Positions 8,367-17,631 are shown, numbered from the stretch's first letter. The stretch is DNA of 64,000 nt from Candidatus Pseudomonas phytovorans (GCA_029202525.1 CP119325.1:3570001-3634000); one strand, 5' to 3'. Notes: generated from the letters alone by a model not told the origin. A program made the numbers and translations.

Positions 8367-9662
8367 TCAACCGAGCGCTTCTCGTAATCGATACCACAGC
8401 ATACCCAAGGCCAGCAGCGGCGAGCGCAGCGCCTTGCCGCCTGGGAAAGTCAGGTGGGGCACGGCGCTGAACACATCCAGGCCTTGGCTGTGGCCGAGGG
8501 CGATGCTTTCGGCCAGCAGTTTCGCCGTCCAGTGCGTCACGTTCAGCCCGTGCCCGGAATAGCCCTGGGCGTAATAGACGTTCGGGTGCTGGCTCAGGCG
8601 CCCGACCTGGGGGAAGCGGTTGGCGGTGATGCCGATCATGCCGCCCCACTGGTAATCGATGCGCACGTTGGCCAGTTGCGGGAACACCTTCAGCACCTTG
8701 GGCCGCATGTAGGCTGCGATGTCCTTGGGGTCGCGGCCGGAGTAGTGGCAGGCGCCGCCGAACAGCAGACGGCGGTCCGCTGTGAGTCGATAGTAATCCA
8801 GGCCAACTTTTTGGTCGCACAGCGCCATGTTCTGCGGGATCAGGGCAGTAGCCAGTGCCTCGGGCAATGGCTCGGTGGCCACCACGTAGCTGCCGGCCGG
8901 TAGCACCTTGCCGCTCAGCCGTGGCTCCAGCTCATCGAGGTGAGCGTTGCAACCCAGCACCAGGCTACTTGCCCGCACTTTGCCTTGGGCCGTGTGCAAG
9001 GTTACGCGGGGGCCGTGCTCGATACGCAGCACGGGGCTTTGCTCAAAGATGCGTACACCCAGGCCATGGGCGGCACGGGCTTCGCCCTGGACCAGGTCGA
9101 GTGGGTGCAGATGGCCCGAGCCCATATCTACCAGGCCGCCGGCGTACTGGTCGCTGGCGACGATTTCATGCAATTGCCCAGGGCCTACCAGGCGGGTTTC
9201 AGGGCGATAGCCAAGTGCTGCCAGGTCATCCTGCTCGTGCTTGAATGTGGCGAACTGGTCGGGTGTGTTGGCCAGTTCACAGAACCCCCAGCGTAGGTCG
9301 CAAGCGATGCCGTACTGGGCGATGCGGCTGGCCACCAGCGCCACCGAATCGATCCCGGCCTGCTTCAGGTAGTGCACGCCTTCCTGGCCGACATGCCGGG
9401 TAAAGCCGCTGACGTCATGGCCAATGCCGCGAATCAGTTGGCCGCCATTGCGCCCGCTGGCGCCCCAGCCAATGCGCCGGCCCTCAAGCAGCACCACCGA
9501 CAAGCCGCGCTCAGCCAGTTCCAGGGCAGTGTTGACACCGGTCAACCCGCCGCCGACCACGCACACATCGGCTGTCAGTTCGCCGTCCAGGCTAGGGTAG
9601 GGCGCTGCGTTGCGTGCCGTGGCAGCGTAGTACGAAGGAGTGTGTCGGGAATCGAAAGACAT
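8367..9662 (-). CDS. puuB: FAD-dependent gamma-glutamylputrescine oxidase-like enzyme
   Basis: The 431-residue product is a DAO-family flavoenzyme. It has an N-terminal dinucleotide-binding motif VCVVGGGLTGVNTALELAER (residues about 33-52) and the RIGWGASGRNGGQ stretch typical of PuuB/amino-acid oxidases. In the Puu pathway it oxidises gamma-glutamylputrescine to the aldehyde with H2O2 release. It lies 13 nt downstream of a polyamine-binding-protein gene, which itself follows a gamma-glutamylpolyamine synthetase gene, all on the minus strand. This supports a polyamine substrate. The exact amine is not determined by sequence. Confidence 0.85.
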   Translation of the reverse strand: MSFDSRHTPSYYAATARNAAPYPSLDGELTADVCVVGGGLTGVNTALELAERGLSVVLLEGRRIGWGASGRNGGQLIRGIGHDVSGFTRHVGQEGVHYLKQAGIDSVALVASRIAQYGIACDLRWGFCELANTPDQFATFKHEQDDLAALGYRPETRLVGPGQLHEIVASDQYAGGLVDMGSGHLHPLDLVQGEARAAHGLGVRIFEQSPVLRIEHGPRVTLHTAQGKVRASSLVLGCNAHLDELEPRLSGKVLPAGSYVVATEPLPEALATALIPQNMALCDQKVGLDYYRLTADRRLLFGGACHYSGRDPKDIAAYMRPKVLKVFPQLANVRIDYQWGGMIGITANRFPQVGRLSQHPNVYYAQGYSGHGLNVTHWTAKLLAESIALGHSQGLDVFSAVPHLTFPGGKALRSPLLALGMLWYRLREALG

Positions 9663-9675
9663 GGGCGTTCTCGGC

Positions 9676-10764
9676 TCAGCGGTTGGACTTGATCTTGCTC
9701 CAGGAGCGGGTCATGACACGCATGATCTGCGGGCTCGGGGTGCTGGAGATGTACAGCTTGTCCAGCACGTCCTGGGGTGGATAGATCTCGGGGTTATGCA
9801 CCAGTGATGCATCCATGTAGGCCTTGGCGTCCGGGTTGGCGTTGGCATAGCCGACCGTGGCACTGACTTTGGCGATCACTTTCGGGTCGAGCAGGTAATT
9901 GATGAAGGCCAGGGCCTGGTCGGGGTTGCTGGCGTCCTTGGGGATGGCCAGCAGATCGAACCAGAGGTTGCTGCCTTCCTTGGGGATGCTGTAGGCGACT
10001 TTCACGCCGTTCTTCGCCTCCACGGCGCGGTTGGCGGCCTGGAACACGTCTCCGGAGTAGCCGAAGGCCACGCAGACATCGCCATTGGCCAGGTCGGACA
10101 CGTATTTGGATGAATGGAAGTAGGTGATGTAGGGGCGCAATTCCAGCAAGCGGGCTTCGGCCTTGGCGTAGTCGGCCGGTTTTTCGCTGCGCGGGTCCAG
10201 GCCCAGGTAGTTGAGGATCGCCGGGAACAGTTCGTCGGGCGAGTCCATGAAGGCGACGCCGCACTGCTTGAGCTTTTTCAGGTTTTCGGGCTCGAACAGC
10301 ACCGCCCATGAATCGATATGGTCAACGCCCAGTGCCGCCTTGACCTTCTCTACGTTGTAGCCGATGCCGTTGGTGCCCCACAGATAGGGCACCGCGTACT
10401 GGTTGCCGGGGTCGTTCTGTTCAAGCTGTTTGAGCAGCTTGGGGTCCAGGTGTTGCCAGTTCGGCAGCTTGCTGCGGTCCAGTGGCAGAAAGGCGCCAGC
10501 CTGGGCCTGGCGGGCAAGGAAGTGGTTGGAGGGTACCACCACGTCATAGCCGGTGCGCCCGGCCAACAGCTTGCCTTCCAGGGTTTCGTTGGAGTCGAAC
10601 ACGTCATAGACCACCTTGATGCCGCTGCTGGCCTGGAAGTCGGCCAGGGTGGTGTCACCGATGTAGTCGGTCCAGTTGTACACGCTCACCGAAGGAGTGG
10701 CGTGGGTAGTGGTGGCGAACAGCAGGGTGAATGCAGCGGGGATCAGGGCTTGCAGATGACGCAT
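9676..10764 (-). CDS. Periplasmic polyamine-binding protein (PotF/SpuD-like)
   Basis: The 362-residue product starts with a Sec signal peptide (MRHLQALIPAAFTLLFATTT, cut near HATPS). The mature sequence SVYNWTDYIGDTTLADFQ followed by GIKVVYDVFDSNETLEGKLL is the spermidine/putrescine-binding protein signature. It would capture putrescine or spermidine in the periplasm for an ABC importer, but no permease or ATPase gene is nearby, so it must dock with a transporter encoded elsewhere or act as a sensor. It sits between puuA (66 nt upstream, hairpin between) and puuB (13 nt downstream). Confidence 0.88.
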   Translation of the reverse strand: MRHLQALIPAAFTLLFATTTHATPSVSVYNWTDYIGDTTLADFQASSGIKVVYDVFDSNETLEGKLLAGRTGYDVVVPSNHFLARQAQAGAFLPLDRSKLPNWQHLDPKLLKQLEQNDPGNQYAVPYLWGTNGIGYNVEKVKAALGVDHIDSWAVLFEPENLKKLKQCGVAFMDSPDELFPAILNYLGLDPRSEKPADYAKAEARLLELRPYITYFHSSKYVSDLANGDVCVAFGYSGDVFQAANRAVEAKNGVKVAYSIPKEGSNLWFDLLAIPKDASNPDQALAFINYLLDPKVIAKVSATVGYANANPDAKAYMDASLVHNPEIYPPQDVLDKLYISSTPSPQIMRVMTRSWSKIKSNR

Positions 10765-10803
10765 GGGGACACCTCGTTGGTCTTGTTCTTTGAGTTCGGG
10801 GTG

Positions 10804-10824
10804 CGGGGGCGCAAAGCGCCCCCG
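10804..10824. terminator. Hairpin between puuA and the binding-protein gene
   Basis: CGGGGGCGC-AAA-GCGCCCCCG is a perfect 9-bp stem with a 3-nt loop. It begins six bases after the puuA stop codon on the minus strand. There is no U-tract downstream in the direction of transcription, so a partial terminator or 3'-stabilising element is more likely than a full terminator. Confidence 0.6.
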
Positions 10825-10830
10825 TTTGGG

Positions 10831-12189
10831 TCAGACGCTCATCATCAGGAACTCACGCTCCCAGGAACTGATGACCCGCTTGTAGTTCTCATGCTCGGCA
10901 CGTTTGACGGCCACATAGCCCTGGACGAACTGTTTGCCCAGGTACTGCTGCACGGTCTCGCAGTCTTCCATGTGCTGCAGGGCGTCTTCGATGGTGATTG
11001 GCAGGCGCAGGTTGCGCCGTTCGTAGGCACGGCCTTGTACGGGCGCGCTGGGGTCCAGTTTCTCGACCATGCCCAGGTAGCCGCACAGCAAGCTGGCAGC
11101 GATGGCCAGGTACGGGTTGGCATCGGCGCCCGGCAGGCGGTTTTCCACGCGCATTGCCTCTGGGCTGGAGGTGGGCACGCGCAGGCCGGCGGTGCGGTTT
11201 TCTTCACCCCACTCGACGTTCACCGGCGCCGAGGTGTCTGGCAGGAAGCGGCGGAACGAGTTGACGTTGGGCGCGAACATCGGCAGCAGTTTGGGGATGT
11301 ACTTCTGCAAACCGCCGATGTGGTGCAGGAACAGCTGGCTCATGCTGCCGTCTTCATTGGCGAAGATCGGCTTGCCCGTGGCGATGTCGACCACGCTCTG
11401 GTGCAGGTGCATGGCACTGCCTGGCTCGTCGGTGATCGGTTTGGCCATGAACGTGGCGGCCACGTTGTGCTTGAGCGCCGCTTCGCGCATGGTGCGCTTG
11501 AACACGGTGATCTGGTCGGCCAGGTCCAGCGCGTCGCCGTGGCGGAAGTTGATTTCCATCTGCGCCGGGCCGTCTTCGTGAATCAGCGTATCCAGGTCCA
11601 GACCCTGGATCTCGCACCAGTCGTAAACGTCCTCGAACAGCGGGTCGAATTCGTTGGCAGCGTCAATCGAGAACGACTGGCGGCCGCTTTCGGCGCGCCC
11701 GGAACGGCCCAGTGGCACCTGCAGTGGCAAGTCCGGGTCTTCGCAGCGCTTGGTCAGGTAGAACTCCATCTCGGGCGCCACGATTGGCTGCCAGCCTTTG
11801 TCGGCGTAAAGCTTGAGCACCTTCTTCAACACGTTGCGCGGCGACAGCTCGATGGGGTTGCCTTGCTTGTCGAAGGTATCGTGGATCACGATCGCGGTCG
11901 GCTCGATCGCCCACGGGATCTGGTACACGGCGGAGGGGTCTGGGCGGCAGACCATGTCGATGTCGGCGGCATCGAGAAGGTTGTAGTAGATGTCATCGTC
12001 AACGTAGTCGCCGGTGACCGTCTGCAGCAACACGCTCTCGGGCAAGCGCATACCCCGCTCGTGGAGGAACTTGGCGGTGGGCGCGATCTTGCCGCGGGCA
12101 ATGCCGGTCAGGTCGCTGATCACGCATTCGACTTCGGTGATGCGGTGTTCTTTCAGCCAGGTGTACAGCTGATCGAAGGGGGCGTTCAT
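10831..12189 (-). CDS. puuA: Gamma-glutamylputrescine synthetase-like glutamine synthetase
   Basis: The 452-residue product belongs to the glutamine-synthetase superfamily, PuuA/SpuI branch. It shows IVAPEMEFYL (metal-binding Glu region), GPAQMEINFRHGDAL, TFMAKPITDEPGSAMHLHQS (ATP/His region) and NRTAGLRVP. It would ligate glutamate to putrescine or another polyamine using ATP, the first step of the gamma-glutamylated putrescine route. The ATG at 12189 has AAGAGG just upstream; an in-frame start at 12258 would add 23 unconvincing residues. The downstream binding-protein and puuB genes support this function over nitrogen assimilation. Confidence 0.87.
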   Translation of the reverse strand: MNAPFDQLYTWLKEHRITEVECVISDLTGIARGKIAPTAKFLHERGMRLPESVLLQTVTGDYVDDDIYYNLLDAADIDMVCRPDPSAVYQIPWAIEPTAIVIHDTFDKQGNPIELSPRNVLKKVLKLYADKGWQPIVAPEMEFYLTKRCEDPDLPLQVPLGRSGRAESGRQSFSIDAANEFDPLFEDVYDWCEIQGLDLDTLIHEDGPAQMEINFRHGDALDLADQITVFKRTMREAALKHNVAATFMAKPITDEPGSAMHLHQSVVDIATGKPIFANEDGSMSQLFLHHIGGLQKYIPKLLPMFAPNVNSFRRFLPDTSAPVNVEWGEENRTAGLRVPTSSPEAMRVENRLPGADANPYLAIAASLLCGYLGMVEKLDPSAPVQGRAYERRNLRLPITIEDALQHMEDCETVQQYLGKQFVQGYVAVKRAEHENYKRVISSWEREFLMMSV

Positions 12190-12363
12190 ACAGACCTCTT
12201 GGTTGGGTTTTAGTGTGGGAGCAACGCGTTTGGCGAAAGCCGCAGCAAGGTGTTGCACTTCCCAGGTGACGCACTGGAGGCTATCTTGGTCGCAGCCCCA
12301 CGGGCTGATCTATCCGTTTTCTTCGCAAAGCAATGCACCAAAAGAGTGCAACTAGGATCTCGC

Positions 12364-13263
12364 GTGACAACGCCCAATGCGCTGCAAGTCCAGGCCTTTC
12401 ACACCACCGATGTCTCTGAGCAGGTGCGCGCCACCCCTGGCTGGCAGCAGCAGTACCGGCAGATGTCGCCGGGGCACTTCAGCGGTGAGCTGCGTTGGCT
12501 GGGGCTGGAGGGTGTGGAGGTGTACGAAGAGCGGTTGAATACCCGTGTGGAGCAGTTTTTCCGTGCACCGAGCGGTTCACTGGCGTTCTGCTTCGACCGC
12601 AGCGAAAACAGCCTGTACTTGCTGAACGAGCAAAGCCGCAATATCTGGATAACCCCGGAGAACTACCAGGAAGTTGCAGTGGTGTTCGACCAGGCGTTCC
12701 TGGCCCGCCATGGGCTGGACCCGCAACGCCTCGAAGGCTTGTTCATGGTGCCGCTGGGCAGCGGGCAGAACGCGCTGTTTGGCAGTTGGCTGAGCGCCAC
12801 GCTGACCCGCCTCGGGCAGGCCGATTGCCCGTTGCAGGGGCAGGCCCTGGCGGAGCAACTGCTGGAGGATTGCCTGTTCATTCTCGATAACGCCAGCCAG
12901 CGCCTGCAGGGCGGAGCCTTGGGGCGGCGGGATGAAGAGCGGGCGATCATGCGCCGGGTCAGCGAGTGGGCAGCGGATTGCCCCGAGGAGACGTTGAACC
13001 TGATGGAGCTGGCGGATGTTGCCGGGGTATCCCTGCGCCAGTTGCAGCAAGCGTTTAAGGCGTTTACCGGCATGCCGCCGGCGCACTGGCTGAGGTTGCG
13101 CAGGCTGAACGGTGCGCGGCGTGACTTGTTGCAGGGTGGCGACGTGACCGTGGCCGAGGTAGCGATGCGCTGGTCGTTCTGGCATTTGGGAAGGTTTTCA
13201 GAGAGTTATCGGCAGTTGTTCAAGGAGTTTCCCAGCGAGACATTAAGGCGCAGCAGGGGTTGA
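12364..13263 (+). CDS. AraC-family transcriptional regulator
   Basis: The 299-residue product has an N-terminal AraC-binding-like sensor domain and a C-terminal double HTH (residues about 195-295): LMELADVAGVSLRQLQQAFK, GMPPAHWLRLRRLNGARRDL, and VTVAEVAMRWSFWHLGRFSE leading to SYRQLFKEFPSETLRR. This is the AraC/XylS DNA-binding signature. The GTG start at 12364 follows TAGGAT 6-10 nt upstream; in-frame codons back to 12250 look non-coding. It is divergent from puuA across a 174-nt region, so regulation of the polyamine operon is a plausible inference. Confidence 0.82.
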   Translation: MTTPNALQVQAFHTTDVSEQVRATPGWQQQYRQMSPGHFSGELRWLGLEGVEVYEERLNTRVEQFFRAPSGSLAFCFDRSENSLYLLNEQSRNIWITPENYQEVAVVFDQAFLARHGLDPQRLEGLFMVPLGSGQNALFGSWLSATLTRLGQADCPLQGQALAEQLLEDCLFILDNASQRLQGGALGRRDEERAIMRRVSEWAADCPEETLNLMELADVAGVSLRQLQQAFKAFTGMPPAHWLRLRRLNGARRDLLQGGDVTVAEVAMRWSFWHLGRFSESYRQLFKEFPSETLRRSRG

Positions 13264-13322
13264 GCCCAACATCTCACGCCGAAAGTTGCTATCGTGCCGG
13301 CCTGATTCCACCCGAGGTGCCG

Positions 13323-15233
13323 ATGTTCTACCTGCCTTTGCCCAGCGACCAGGCCGACCGCCTCGCCAGCGAGCCCAACACCGACTTCTTCACCACTGCC
13401 AGCGTCCTCGAAGCCGCCGCCGTGCTGTTCGTGCAAAACCTGCCGCGCCAGCCCGCCACCGCCTCGGCCGATGCGCAAGAACGCCGCTTCGCCGAAATCG
13501 TGCGCATCGCCAACGAGGTCGAAAGTGCTGCACCCGGGCGCTTTCAGGGCCAGGTGGCGCAACACTTCGATCACGAAGCGTTCGCCATGGGCCTGGGCAT
13601 GCTGGGCGAAAATGGCATTGCACTGTTGTCGGCCGAGGTCGAGTACCAGGCGAACGAGCTGCTGGATGGCGAAGGCCAGTGGAATTTCCAGTTCGCCGAC
13701 ACCTACCGCCAGCGGGCTACACCGCTGCATCCGGTATACCTGCCGTCTCTGGCCAGCGACCTGATGCTTAGCGACCAGCAGAACCGCCTGTTGCGTGAAT
13801 TCCTCGGTGGTATCGACGAGTCCGTGGCGGTGCAAGGCTTCGCCGGCACCGGCAAGACCTTTCTGATCCACCAGTTCGCCCGCCTGCTGGACCCGCAGCG
13901 CACATTGTTGCTGGCTTTGACCGAAGGCCAGTTACGCGCCCTGCAGGCGCGGGTCAAGGACGCTTCAGCCTACACCGCGCTGACTTTCGGCCAGTTGGCT
14001 GACGAGCTGCTCAACCGCGACCTCACCAGCAATGGCTGGCGTTTGCGCGACCCGTACCGCACCAAGCTGTCGTGGCGTCCGCAGGACGCGCAGGTGGTGC
14101 GCTGGCTGGCTGTTCCCGACATCGGCCCACTGGCGGCGCGCGACGTGGTTGCCCTGTGCATCCGGGCTGTGCGTACGTTCTGCCACAGTGGCGATACCCA
14201 GCTTCAGCTGCACCACCTGCCATGGGCGGGGCCTGGCACCAGCCCGCTGGACCAGGAGGTGCTGCTGGAAAAGGCGCGCCTGTATTGGCAGGAGCTGATT
14301 CGGCCTTCGGCACGGGAAATCCAGCTACCGGTGCGCGACTACCACCGGGTCAAACTGTTGTCGCTGAGCGGTTATGTGATCGACAGCCGCTATACCCACG
14401 TAATTGTCGATGAAGCCCACGAACTGTCGGCACCGATGTTGGCTGTGCTCGACCGCAGCCCACAGTCGATCATTGCCCTGGGCGACGAACTGCAGAACCT
14501 CAATGGCCTCAGCCCGCACCATGGAAGCTTCATCCGCCAGCGCTGCATCGACCATTCCCTGCGGGCCGGGCCAGCGATGGACACCGTGCTCAACCCGCTG
14601 ATCCAGGCACATCCGGCGTCGATCCAGGCGGCCTTCAGTGGCAACGCCGAGCATTACACCCGGGTCAGTTTCTTCGATACGGTGACGGTGCCGGAACAGC
14701 CAACAGCGCTGATCGTCGATGACGAATGGGGCCTGTTTGGCTGGTTCCAGCGCCTGACGCATCAGGGTGTGCCGTTCGTATTGCTGAAAAGCGCACGCAA
14801 AGACTTCGAACTGTTCGTCGAGGATTGTATCGAGCTGTACCGTTACGGCACGCGGCCGCGTCACCCGATGTTGTTCCGCTATGCCAGCTGGCAGGCGCTG
14901 GAGCAGGACAAGGGCGATGACAAGGCGTTCGTTGCCGTGGCCAACATGCTGCGTAAGGGCTATACGGCGGAGCACTTTGCCAAAGCCAAGAGCCGTTACC
15001 GCTGGGACAAGGCGCCCAAGTTGTTCCTGGGCCGGGTGCGGGATGTGAAGAACATGGAATTCGCCCGGGTGATGGTGTCGCCGGAGCTGATGGTGGCGCC
15101 GCAGGTGACGGGCAATCGCAACGAACGGGCGCGGATGCTGGCGGGGCTGTACACCGCGTGTTCGCGGGCGCGCCATGAGCTGATCGTGCCGGGAGGGATG
15201 CTGGACTGGGTCAAGGACCAGATTCGGGATTGA
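13323..15233 (+). CDS. Superfamily I helicase-like ATPase of unknown function
   Basis: The 636-residue product has a roughly 160-residue N-terminal domain I do not recognise. A P-loop GFAGTGKTF (Walker A, from residue 172) and VIVDEAHEL (Walker B) follow, then a C-terminal YTACSRARHELIV motif VI-like end typical of UvrD/Rep superfamily I helicases. An SAxxDF-like segment (SARKDFELFVEDC) precedes it. The middle carries ALGDELQNLNG, resembling motif III. The ATG at 13323 has GAGGTG upstream; the in-frame ATG at 13260 overlaps the araC stop and lacks family-like sequence. It stands alone with a strong terminator after it. A nucleic-acid role is likely; substrate and partner are unknown. Confidence 0.72.
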   Translation: MFYLPLPSDQADRLASEPNTDFFTTASVLEAAAVLFVQNLPRQPATASADAQERRFAEIVRIANEVESAAPGRFQGQVAQHFDHEAFAMGLGMLGENGIALLSAEVEYQANELLDGEGQWNFQFADTYRQRATPLHPVYLPSLASDLMLSDQQNRLLREFLGGIDESVAVQGFAGTGKTFLIHQFARLLDPQRTLLLALTEGQLRALQARVKDASAYTALTFGQLADELLNRDLTSNGWRLRDPYRTKLSWRPQDAQVVRWLAVPDIGPLAARDVVALCIRAVRTFCHSGDTQLQLHHLPWAGPGTSPLDQEVLLEKARLYWQELIRPSAREIQLPVRDYHRVKLLSLSGYVIDSRYTHVIVDEAHELSAPMLAVLDRSPQSIIALGDELQNLNGLSPHHGSFIRQRCIDHSLRAGPAMDTVLNPLIQAHPASIQAAFSGNAEHYTRVSFFDTVTVPEQPTALIVDDEWGLFGWFQRLTHQGVPFVLLKSARKDFELFVEDCIELYRYGTRPRHPMLFRYASWQALEQDKGDDKAFVAVANMLRKGYTAEHFAKAKSRYRWDKAPKLFLGRVRDVKNMEFARVMVSPELMVAPQVTGNRNERARMLAGLYTACSRARHELIVPGGMLDWVKDQIRD

Positions 15234-15236
15234 GCC

Positions 15237-15261
15237 TTTGGGGCCGCTCTGCGGCCCCAAA
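15237..15261. terminator. Bidirectional intrinsic terminator
   Basis: TTTGGGGCCGC-TCT-GCGGCCCCAAA is a perfect 11-bp inverted repeat with a 3-nt loop. It is flanked by T/A-rich ends on both strands and fills the 35-nt gap between two convergent genes. It should end both transcripts. Confidence 0.85.
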
Positions 15262-15268
15262 TTATCAA

Positions 15269-16654
15269 TCAGTTACGGTCCAGCCACACGGTCTGGGCAT
15301 TGGTGAACTCGCGCACACCGAAGTGCGACAGCTCACGCCCGAAGCCGCTCTTCTTCACGCCGCCAAACGCCACGCGGGGGTCGGAAGCGCAGTAGCCGTT
15401 GATGAACACGCCACCGGTATCCAGTGCGGTGGTCATGCGCTCGGCCAGCGCATAGTCGGCGGTATAGATGGTCGCGGCCAGGCCAAATTCGCTGTCGTTG
15501 GCCAGCTCCACGGCATGGTCGGCATCACGTGCAGTGATGATCGCGGCCACTGGCCCAAACAGCTCCTGCTTGAATGCGGTCATTTCCGGAGTGACGTTGG
15601 CGAAAACGGTCGGCGCGTAGAAGTTGGCCACACCTTCGACCTTGTTGCCGCCCAGCAGCAGGGTGGCGCCTTCGGCGAGGGTCGCCTGCACCTGGCCGTC
15701 CAGCTCGTCGCGCAGGTCGTAACGGGCCATCGGGCCGATGTAGGTGCCGTCTTCCAGTGGGTTACCAACTGTCAGCTCGCGGGTGGCTTCCACGAACTTG
15801 CGCGTGAATGCCTCGACAATGCTTTCTTCGACGATCAGGCGCTTGGCCGCAGCGCAAACCTGCCCGGTGTTCTGGTAGCGGCCGATGACTGCAGCCTTGA
15901 CGGCGGCATCCAGGTCGGCGTCAGCCAACACGATGAACGGGTCGGAACCACCCAGCTCCAGCACGCACTTCTTCAGCGCGGCGCCGGCCTGGGCGCCAAT
16001 CGCCATGCCGGCACGTACGCTGCCGGTCAGGGTCACGGCGGCGATACGCGGGTCGTTGATGGCGCGGGTGACGCCGTCCGGGGTCACGTTCAGCACTTCG
16101 AACACGCCCTCCGGCAGGCCGGCGTCCTTGAACAGCTCGCCCAGGAGATAGGCGCTGCCCATCACGTTCGGCGCGTGCTTGAGCACGTAGGTATTACCGG
16201 CCAGAATCGCCGGCACAGCGCCGCGCAATACCTGCCAGACAGGGAAGTTCCACGGCATCACGGCCAGGATCGGGCCGAGTGGACGGTACTCGATGCGGGC
16301 CTTCTCAACCTGGGTCGGTTCTGGCGCAAGCATGGCGGGGCCGTGTTCGGCGTACCAGCGGCACAGGCCGACGCACTTGCTGACTTCGCCACGGGCCTGG
16401 GCAATCGGCTTGCCGATTTCGCGGCTGATCATCTGGGCAAAGGCTTCAGCCTTGGCTTCGAGCGTGCTGGCCAGGGCCAGCAGGTACTCGCTGCGCTGAC
16501 CCAGCGACACTTGGCGCCACTGGCGATAGCCGGCCTTGGCACGTTGCAGCGCCGCTTCCAGTGCGGCGTCGGTGTCGAACGGGTAGGCGCCGATCTGCTC
16601 GCCGCTGTACGGGTCGAGGGAGATGGCGTGGGTCAGGCTGCTGATCGCGCTCAT
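15269..16654 (-). CDS. Succinate-semialdehyde dehydrogenase (Sad/GabD-like)
   Basis: The 461-residue product is an NAD(P)-dependent aldehyde dehydrogenase that would oxidise succinate semialdehyde to succinate, the last step of GABA and putrescine breakdown. Seen features: MPWNFPVWQ (residues 133-141), the GSVRAG coenzyme loop, catalytic-base Glu233 in LELGGSDPF, and nucleophile Cys267 in NTGQVCAAAKR. The length and the lack of a long N-terminus fit the short Sad/YneI type rather than long GabD. It is divergent from a LysR gene, an arrangement like yneI/yneJ in enterobacteria. Functionally it complements the polyamine genes 3 kb away. Confidence 0.87.
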   Translation of the reverse strand: MSAISSLTHAISLDPYSGEQIGAYPFDTDAALEAALQRAKAGYRQWRQVSLGQRSEYLLALASTLEAKAEAFAQMISREIGKPIAQARGEVSKCVGLCRWYAEHGPAMLAPEPTQVEKARIEYRPLGPILAVMPWNFPVWQVLRGAVPAILAGNTYVLKHAPNVMGSAYLLGELFKDAGLPEGVFEVLNVTPDGVTRAINDPRIAAVTLTGSVRAGMAIGAQAGAALKKCVLELGGSDPFIVLADADLDAAVKAAVIGRYQNTGQVCAAAKRLIVEESIVEAFTRKFVEATRELTVGNPLEDGTYIGPMARYDLRDELDGQVQATLAEGATLLLGGNKVEGVANFYAPTVFANVTPEMTAFKQELFGPVAAIITARDADHAVELANDSEFGLAATIYTADYALAERMTTALDTGGVFINGYCASDPRVAFGGVKKSGFGRELSHFGVREFTNAQTVWLDRN

Positions 16655-16761
16655 GGCGGGACACTCTCGTTGTTGTTAATCAGTGACGCCAGACTAGTGG
16701 GCTATGGCTTTAATGAAAACTGAATAATAATGAGCGAAACATTCACGTTTGGAGAAAGGCT

Positions 16762-17631
16762 GTGGACCTGGTGCAACTGGAAATCTTCAAGGCCGTGGCA
16801 GAGCAGGGCAGCATCAGCGCGGCCGCGCAGCACATCCATCGGGTGCCGTCGAACCTGACCACGCGCATCAAGCAGCTGGAGGAGGACCTGGGCGTGGAAC
16901 TGTTCATTCGCGAAAAGAGCCGCTTGCGCCTGTCGCCTGCGGGCTGGAATTTTCTCGAATACACCCGGCGCATCCTCGACCTTGTACACGAGGCGCGCCT
17001 GGCGGTGGCAGGCGAAGACCCACAGGGCACCTTCGCTCTCGGTTCGCTGGAAAGCACGGCAGCGGTGCGCATCCCGGCCTTGCTTGCGGCGTACAACCAG
17101 CGCTACCCCAAGGTCGACCTGGACCTGTCTACCGGGCCTTCGGGGACCATGCTTGAAGGCGTGCTGTCTGGCCGCCTGGTGGCCGCGTTCGTCGACGGCC
17201 CGGTGCTGCACCCGACACTGGAAGGCATGCCGGTGTTCGAGGAAGAGATGATGGTCATCGCGCCGCTCAACCACGCACCTGTTACCCGCGCCCAGGATGT
17301 GAACGGTGAAAGCATCTACGCCTTTCGCGCCAACTGTTCGTATCGGCACCACTTTGAAAACTGGTTCGTCAAGGACCAGGCAGTGCCGGGAAAGATCCAC
17401 GAGATGGAGTCTTATCACGGCATGTTGGCATGCGTCAGCGCTGGTGCCGGCCTGGCCATGATGCCGCGTAGCATGCTCGACAATATGCCCGGATGCAGCA
17501 CGGTCAGTGCCTGGCCGATGGCGGAGGACTTCCGGTATCTGAAAACCTGGCTGGTGTGGCGCCGAGGCACGGTGTCACGCAGTTTGAGCATGTTCGTGAA
17601 ATTACTTGAGGAAGGCCACGCAAGCGCATGA
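16762..17631 (+). CDS. LysR-family regulator divergent from succinate-semialdehyde dehydrogenase
   Basis: The 289-residue product has the N-terminal LysR winged HTH (MDLVQLEIFKAVAEQGSISA, then AAQHIHRVPSNLTTRIKQLE and EDLGVELFIRE) and a full effector-binding domain. The GTG start has GGAGAAAG a few bases upstream (16751-16758). The HTH HRVPSNLTTRIKQLEEDLG resembles PtrR/YneJ-type regulators, which control the sad gene in enterobacteria. The divergent position to a sad-like gene with a 107-nt intergenic region supports local regulation; the effector is inferred, not shown. Confidence 0.86.
   Translation: MDLVQLEIFKAVAEQGSISAAAQHIHRVPSNLTTRIKQLEEDLGVELFIREKSRLRLSPAGWNFLEYTRRILDLVHEARLAVAGEDPQGTFALGSLESTAAVRIPALLAAYNQRYPKVDLDLSTGPSGTMLEGVLSGRLVAAFVDGPVLHPTLEGMPVFEEEMMVIAPLNHAPVTRAQDVNGESIYAFRANCSYRHHFENWFVKDQAVPGKIHEMESYHGMLACVSAGAGLAMMPRSMLDNMPGCSTVSAWPMAEDFRYLKTWLVWRRGTVSRSLSMFVKLLEEGHASA

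Noticed and set aside
10318..12213. Plus-strand open frame of 631 codons opposite puuA
   Set aside because: It is the antisense of a clear glutamine-synthetase gene and crosses into the next gene; no ribosome site or motif.
12211..12230. REP-like GTGTGGGAGCAACGCG upstream of puuA
   Set aside because: Only the first ten bases match the REP core; the inverted half is missing.
15230..16723. Plus-strand open frame of 497 codons opposite the dehydrogenase
   Set aside because: Antisense to an intact aldehyde dehydrogenase with catalytic residues; the start lies in the terminator region.
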